Source: Bacteroidales bacterium
GTDB taxonomy: Bacteria; Bacteroidota; Bacteroidia; Bacteroidales; UBA932
Length of the DNA stretch: 8,790 bases
Assembly: GCA_017429885.1 (NCBI GenBank)
Contig: JAFROA010000015.1
Span: 1-8,790, forward strand
Direction of reading: 5' to 3'
This document shows positions 5,768 to 8,790 of this stretch, one piece after another. The position numbers and the translations under genes are program-made. Position 1 is the stretch's first letter. Each line of letters begins with the position of its first letter. The notes below the pieces were generated by a model that was not told where the DNA came from, made no database searches, and saw only the letters and a program-made list of their open reading frames with translations.

Positions 5768-7453
5768 AAAAAGACATTTATCGCTATAACACTCTTGCTG
5801 GCCGCTGTCACAGCGGGAGCACAGACAATGTACGATGGACTGACTTTCAGCCAGAACAACTATTACGGCACAGCCCGCTCCATGGGAATGGGCAACGCCA
5901 TGACAGCTGTGGGAGGTGATCTCGGTTCCATAGGCATCAATCCCGCCGGATCTGCCGTGTACAACTATTCCCAGTTCACAGTCACCCCCAATGTGACCAT
6001 AAGCTCCATGAACGCATCCTGGAGCGCCTATCCAGTGAACGGGACAGACACCTACACCGGTCAGATCAACAAGACCCTGTCCAGGTTCACGATGCCTAAC
6101 ATCGGAGCCACGATCAACTTCAACACCGGCAGGAAAAGAGGCCTCAAGGGCGTCACTTATGGTTTTGTCGTCAATAGCGTGAACAACTACACCGGCCAGA
6201 TGATGACCGGAGGGCAGAATGACAAGACAAGCTATCAAAGCTCCGTCGCTGTCGCGGCTGACGGTTATGACATTGACTTCCTCAATGGATATCTTGACGC
6301 TGACGGAAAGTCTATAGATGACTGGCGCCATCCTTACGAGAACTCTGACGACCGGGGATATTACGCTCCTTGGAATGTGATAACCAACGCTCAGGCTGGT
6401 TCCATCGCCAACTATGGAGATGTCAACGATCCTGACTATTACTACAGGTATATCGCCGCCACTGAAGGTTTCTCACAGACTCCTGACAAAGACCAGTACG
6501 GCAACTATATCTATGACATATTCCTTGGAGGACCTCTCAACCAGTCATTCGGGAAGAAGGTCACCGGAGGAAAGACCGACGCGATCCTCAACTTGGGATT
6601 CAATTTCAGTGACAAGTTCTTCCTCGGTTTCAACCTGGGGATCACGAGCCTGAATTATGATTACGACGAGTACTTCAAGGAGGCGGCTGTCGATCCCTCT
6701 GATTTCCGCATCGACTACGATGACGCGACTACTTATTTCACCGACTACCGCACACGTTACTCATATTCAGCTGACGGAGCTGGAGTGTATGGCAAAATCG
6801 GCTTCATCGCGATTCCCGTCGAGGGATTGAGAATCGGAGCGGCCATCCAGACTCCCACAACCCTGTTCATCGATGAGATCTGGCGTCACTCGACAGACGT
6901 GAACTACCAGAACTCTTCCTACAACGGGAACGCCACTTCCCCGGAAGGCAATTTCTCCTATAGGCTCTCGACCCCTTACAGGGCGAACGCAGGTTTGGCA
7001 TATACCTTCATGGGAATGGGACTCTTGAGCGTCGATTATGAGATGACTGATTACAGCGCGATGAAGTTCAAGGACCGCAATGGCGGATGGAGTGAGACCT
7101 TCGATGATGTCAACCGTGACATCGCCAACTGCATGGGCATATCCCACAGCGTCAGGGTCGGCGCCGAGGTCAAGCCTATTCCTGAGTTCGCCGTCAGGGC
7201 CGGCTACAACTTCACCACCACACCCGAGTATGACGGGTCTGTGACCCTGAATGACAAGCTCCACATCCTTTCCGTAGGTGTGGGTTACTCCTCAAAGGGA
7301 TCATTCTTCGCCGACCTGGCAGCCAGGTATTCAGCCTTCTCGGATGAGTACATCTCGCCTTACGCCGACTATCTCAGTGACATCGCTTCCCCGATGATCC
7401 TCAACAAGAGGGATCGGTACGACATCACAGCTACTTTCGGCTGGAGGTTTTAA
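5765..7453 (+). CDS. OmpP1/FadL-like outer-membrane beta-barrel protein
   Basis: A 562-residue protein resembling the OmpP1/FadL/TodX group of outer-membrane channels, several of which carry hydrophobic molecules; in Bacteroidota such genes are often left as 'hemin receptor' or 'hypothetical'. Residues 1-19 are a signal peptide (hydrophobic LLLAAVTAGA, then Gln20). The N-terminal segment GTARSMGMGNAMTAVGGDLG (35-54) followed by SIGINPAG matches the 'ARs.gmG.A..A...D.s....NPAG' signature of the group. The remainder alternates like barrel strands, with repeated 'vGv.y' and 'raGyn' strands late in the protein, and the chain ends in ITATFGWRF, with the terminal Phe expected for barrel assembly by BamA. 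A Tyr/Asp-rich extracellular-like stretch lies at about 190-250. It follows the aromatic lipoprotein gene by 62 bp and probably shares its transcript. Its 3' end overlaps the convergent WbqC-like gene by 23 bp. The substrate cannot be told from sequence. Confidence 0.86.
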   Translation: MKKTFIAITLLLAAVTAGAQTMYDGLTFSQNNYYGTARSMGMGNAMTAVGGDLGSIGINPAGSAVYNYSQFTVTPNVTISSMNASWSAYPVNGTDTYTGQINKTLSRFTMPNIGATINFNTGRKRGLKGVTYGFVVNSVNNYTGQMMTGGQNDKTSYQSSVAVAADGYDIDFLNGYLDADGKSIDDWRHPYENSDDRGYYAPWNVITNAQAGSIANYGDVNDPDYYYRYIAATEGFSQTPDKDQYGNYIYDIFLGGPLNQSFGKKVTGGKTDAILNLGFNFSDKFFLGFNLGITSLNYDYDEYFKEAAVDPSDFRIDYDDATTYFTDYRTRYSYSADGAGVYGKIGFIAIPVEGLRIGAAIQTPTTLFIDEIWRHSTDVNYQNSSYNGNATSPEGNFSYRLSTPYRANAGLAYTFMGMGLLSVDYEMTDYSAMKFKDRNGGWSETFDDVNRDIANCMGISHSVRVGAEVKPIPEFAVRAGYNFTTTPEYDGSVTLNDKLHILSVGVGYSSKGSFFADLAARYSAFSDEYISPYADYLSDIASPMILNKRDRYDITATFGWRF

Positions 7454-8093
7454 GATAAAGGATTGAATCGGGGCCTTCATTGAACAGAAGGTCCATGATG
7501 GAAAGATCTGAAATGAAACCGTGCTTCCGGGCAAAGACCTGGAAGTACGGTTTTTCCAATCCCAAGTCCCTGAGGACAGTATTCGGGCGCTTTGGATGAA
7601 GGATCTCGCGGTAGTCCTCGCCATACAGTTCGGATGCGTTAAGGAGATAATCCTCCGTCAACCTGATGTCCGCCGCTATCCCGGTCTTCCTCAAGAAGAA
7701 ACGGATGATGCTCATGTCCAGCTCGAAAAGAGTCTCCGGATGGGAGTCAAGGATAGCGAACAACTCGTCTTTGTAATAATCGAAATATGCCGAGGATTCA
7801 TAAGCCGAGGATATTGCCCGCTCAGTCTTCAACACCCAGGGTGTGGAGTAATCAACCTTGATCCTGGTGATAGGGAGCTCATGAGACCCCTCATGGACAA
7901 TCGGGAAGTTCAGGAAGGCAGGGCCATCAGCGGCCATGATCTCGCACCGGTTCCGCCAGGACTGTTTCTGGTAATTCTCGCAGGCCTCGATATAAACAAT
8001 GGAAGGAATGGTGTTTTCCGGAGAAAGAACCATTCCTTTAGCTATCAGCGCGAAATAACTGACAGGCGGGAACCAGGCGATGCCAAGGAGCAT
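7431..8093 (-). CDS. WbqC-like family protein
   Basis: A 220-residue protein resembling the WbqC-like family (Pfam WbqC), whose members occur in O-antigen and other polysaccharide gene sets but whose reaction is not established. Family-like landmarks are an N-terminal AWFPPVSYFALI (6-17), ENYQKQSWRNRCEI (39-52) followed by a 'dGp..LnfPi' strand, ESSAYFDYYKDEL (99-111), and a C-terminal PYFQVFARKHGFISDLSIMD (182-201) followed by LLFNEGP. No signal peptide or membrane helix is seen, so it is probably cytoplasmic. The ATG at 8091-8093 lies 7 bp after the lpxA stop, without a Shine-Dalgarno site, so it is probably cotranscribed with lpxA and translated by coupling. That placement suggests a link to envelope glycolipid synthesis, which is inference. 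The last seven codons and the TAG stop overlap the end of the convergent barrel gene. Confidence 0.82.
   Translation of the reverse strand: MLLGIAWFPPVSYFALIAKGMVLSPENTIPSIVYIEACENYQKQSWRNRCEIMAADGPAFLNFPIVHEGSHELPITRIKVDYSTPWVLKTERAISSAYESSAYFDYYKDELFAILDSHPETLFELDMSIIRFFLRKTGIAADIRLTEDYLLNASELYGEDYREILHPKRPNTVLRDLGLEKPYFQVFARKHGFISDLSIMDLLFNEGPDSILYLKTSSRK
7471..7494. terminator. Weak hairpin after the barrel gene, possible terminator
   Basis: GGGCCTTC (7471-7478) and GAAGGTCC (7487-7494) can pair as an 8-bp stem with one G-U wobble around an 8-nt loop, 18 nt past the barrel gene stop. No T-run follows, and the site also codes for the C-terminus of the WbqC-like protein, so it may be chance. 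Confidence 0.2.
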
Positions 8094-8100
8094 GGGACGC

Positions 8101-8790
8101 CTACTCTATCGCTGTCCTGTCGGTAGGGTCGCTGGCGCGGATGATGCCGCGCTTTGAGCTCCTTATGAATTCGAGGATAGTGTCCCTCTCCTCGCTCTGA
8201 GGAAACCCGGCCTCGACCTTGGCGCAGCCGTCCGAGATATTCAGACCGGCATAGTAGATCGTGTCGTAGATGTCCTTGATTGAACGGATGGCGTCCGAGG
8301 AAAAACCCCTGCGGCGGAGACCGACTATATTCACGCCCACATAACTAAGAGGATCATGCCCGCAAAGAGAGTAAGGAGGGACATCCTTGTTGATCCTGGA
8401 CATGCCGCCGACCATGGCGTGGCAACCGATTTTGGAGAACTGGTGGGCCTTGGAGCCTCCGCCGATGATTGCCCAGTCATCCACTACCGTCTCGCCGGCG
8501 AGACCGTCCAAACAGACAAGGTTGCAATGGTTCCCGATCACGCAGTCGTGTGTGACATGAGAGTAAGACATTATCAATGTGTCGTTTCCGACCTTTGTGA
8601 CATACTTCCCGCTAGCCTTTGTCCCGCGGTTGATGGTCGCGCACTCCCTGATGGTGACATTATCCCCAATCTCCACCGAAGTGACCTCTCCCTCGAACTT
8701 TAAATCCTGAGGGACAGCACCTACGACGGCGCCGGGATAAATCTGGCAATTCTTGCCCATCTTGACATATTGGAATATCGTGGCGTGCGG
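8101..8790 (-). CDS. lpxA: UDP-N-acetylglucosamine acyltransferase LpxA, 5' end outside window
   Basis: LpxA performs the first step of lipid A synthesis in the cytoplasm, moving a 3-hydroxyacyl chain from acyl-carrier protein to the 3-OH of UDP-GlcNAc. It works as a trimer of left-handed beta-helices. 229 codons are visible, about 30 fewer than the usual 255-262. An ATG at 8758-8760 is only an internal Met: the frame stays open to the window edge with PHATIFQYVK, and MGKNCQIYPGAVVGAVPQDL is mid-protein in LpxA. Numbering from that Met, hexapeptide repeats run to about 120. SHVTHDC (67-73) contains the counterpart of E. coli catalytic His125, here His71 (8548-8550), with His68 for His122. KAHQF (104-108) holds the His160 counterpart. 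The E. coli His144 position is Glu90 (LAGE). The C-terminal helical part shows VNIVGLRRRGFS and a Bacteroides-like AGLNISDG...IRSSKRGII. It is followed 7 bp later by the WbqC-like gene. Confidence 0.95.
   Translation of the reverse strand, partial: PHATIFQYVKMGKNCQIYPGAVVGAVPQDLKFEGEVTSVEIGDNVTIRECATINRGTKASGKYVTKVGNDTLIMSYSHVTHDCVIGNHCNLVCLDGLAGETVVDDWAIIGGGSKAHQFSKIGCHAMVGGMSRINKDVPPYSLCGHDPLSYVGVNIVGLRRRGFSSDAIRSIKDIYDTIYYAGLNISDGCAKVEAGFPQSEERDTILEFIRSSKRGIIRASDPTDRTAIE

Noticed and set aside
5741..6331. Open frame of 196 codons on the minus strand opposite the barrel gene start
   Set aside because: It covers the barrel signal peptide and N-terminal signature in antisense and has a Gly/His/Val-rich composition typical of shadow frames.
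7521..8126. Open frame of 201 codons on the plus strand opposite the WbqC-like gene
   Set aside because: It resembles no family, while the minus-strand frame has clear family motifs and fits the short gap to lpxA.
8758..8760. ATG as the true start of lpxA
   Set aside because: The reading frame continues to the window edge with LpxA-like sequence, and this Met falls in the middle of the beta-helix, so it is internal.

Overview
The window comes from the chromosome of a Bacteroidota bacterium, most likely a Bacteroidales member with moderately high GC coding sequence. The evidence is a DUF3078 outer-membrane protein, a Bacteroidota-style WbqC-like protein, an LpxA whose C-terminal half looks like Bacteroides-type LpxA, an archaeal/eukaryal-type prolyl-tRNA synthetase without an editing insert, an OmpP1/FadL-like barrel, and start codons mostly preceded by A-rich sequence rather than Shine-Dalgarno motifs. 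I see no mobile element, phage gene, CRISPR array, tRNA or rRNA. Genus cannot be assigned from what is visible.

Layout. Positions 1-288 (+) hold the 3' end of a probable signal peptide peptidase A gene (sppA). It converges on, and overlaps by 8 bp, a minus-strand block that reads from right to left proS (4243-2765), a DUF3078 outer-membrane protein gene (2737-1640) and tilS (1630-281). The gaps of 27 and 9 bp suggest one operon, probably started from a promoter in the AT-rich 160-bp divergent spacer at 4244-4403. From that spacer two plus-strand genes run the other way: a lipoprotein with an extreme Tyr/Trp-rich repeat core and a Ser/Arg/Gly tail (4404-5702), then an OmpP1/FadL-type barrel gene (5765-7453). 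The barrel gene overlaps by 23 bp the convergent WbqC-like gene (8093-7431, minus), which follows lpxA (8790-8101, minus, 5' end outside the window) after 7 bp.

Functionally the window mixes translation genes (ProRS charges tRNA-Pro; TilS makes lysidine in tRNA-Ile2) with cell-envelope genes (lipid A acylation by LpxA, a possible glycan-linked WbqC protein, two predicted outer-membrane barrels, one lipoprotein, one membrane-bound peptidase). Most genes are ordinary housekeeping. The exception is the lipoprotein at 4404-5702. About half of residues 103-209 are Tyr or Trp, arranged in DPWYY and 14-residue repeats whose copies differ almost only at synonymous positions. It is followed by about 206 residues with no Asp, Glu, Lys, Leu, Phe, Trp, His or Cys. 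It is the best candidate for an under-described component, and its neighbour, the FadL-like barrel, is its most likely partner.
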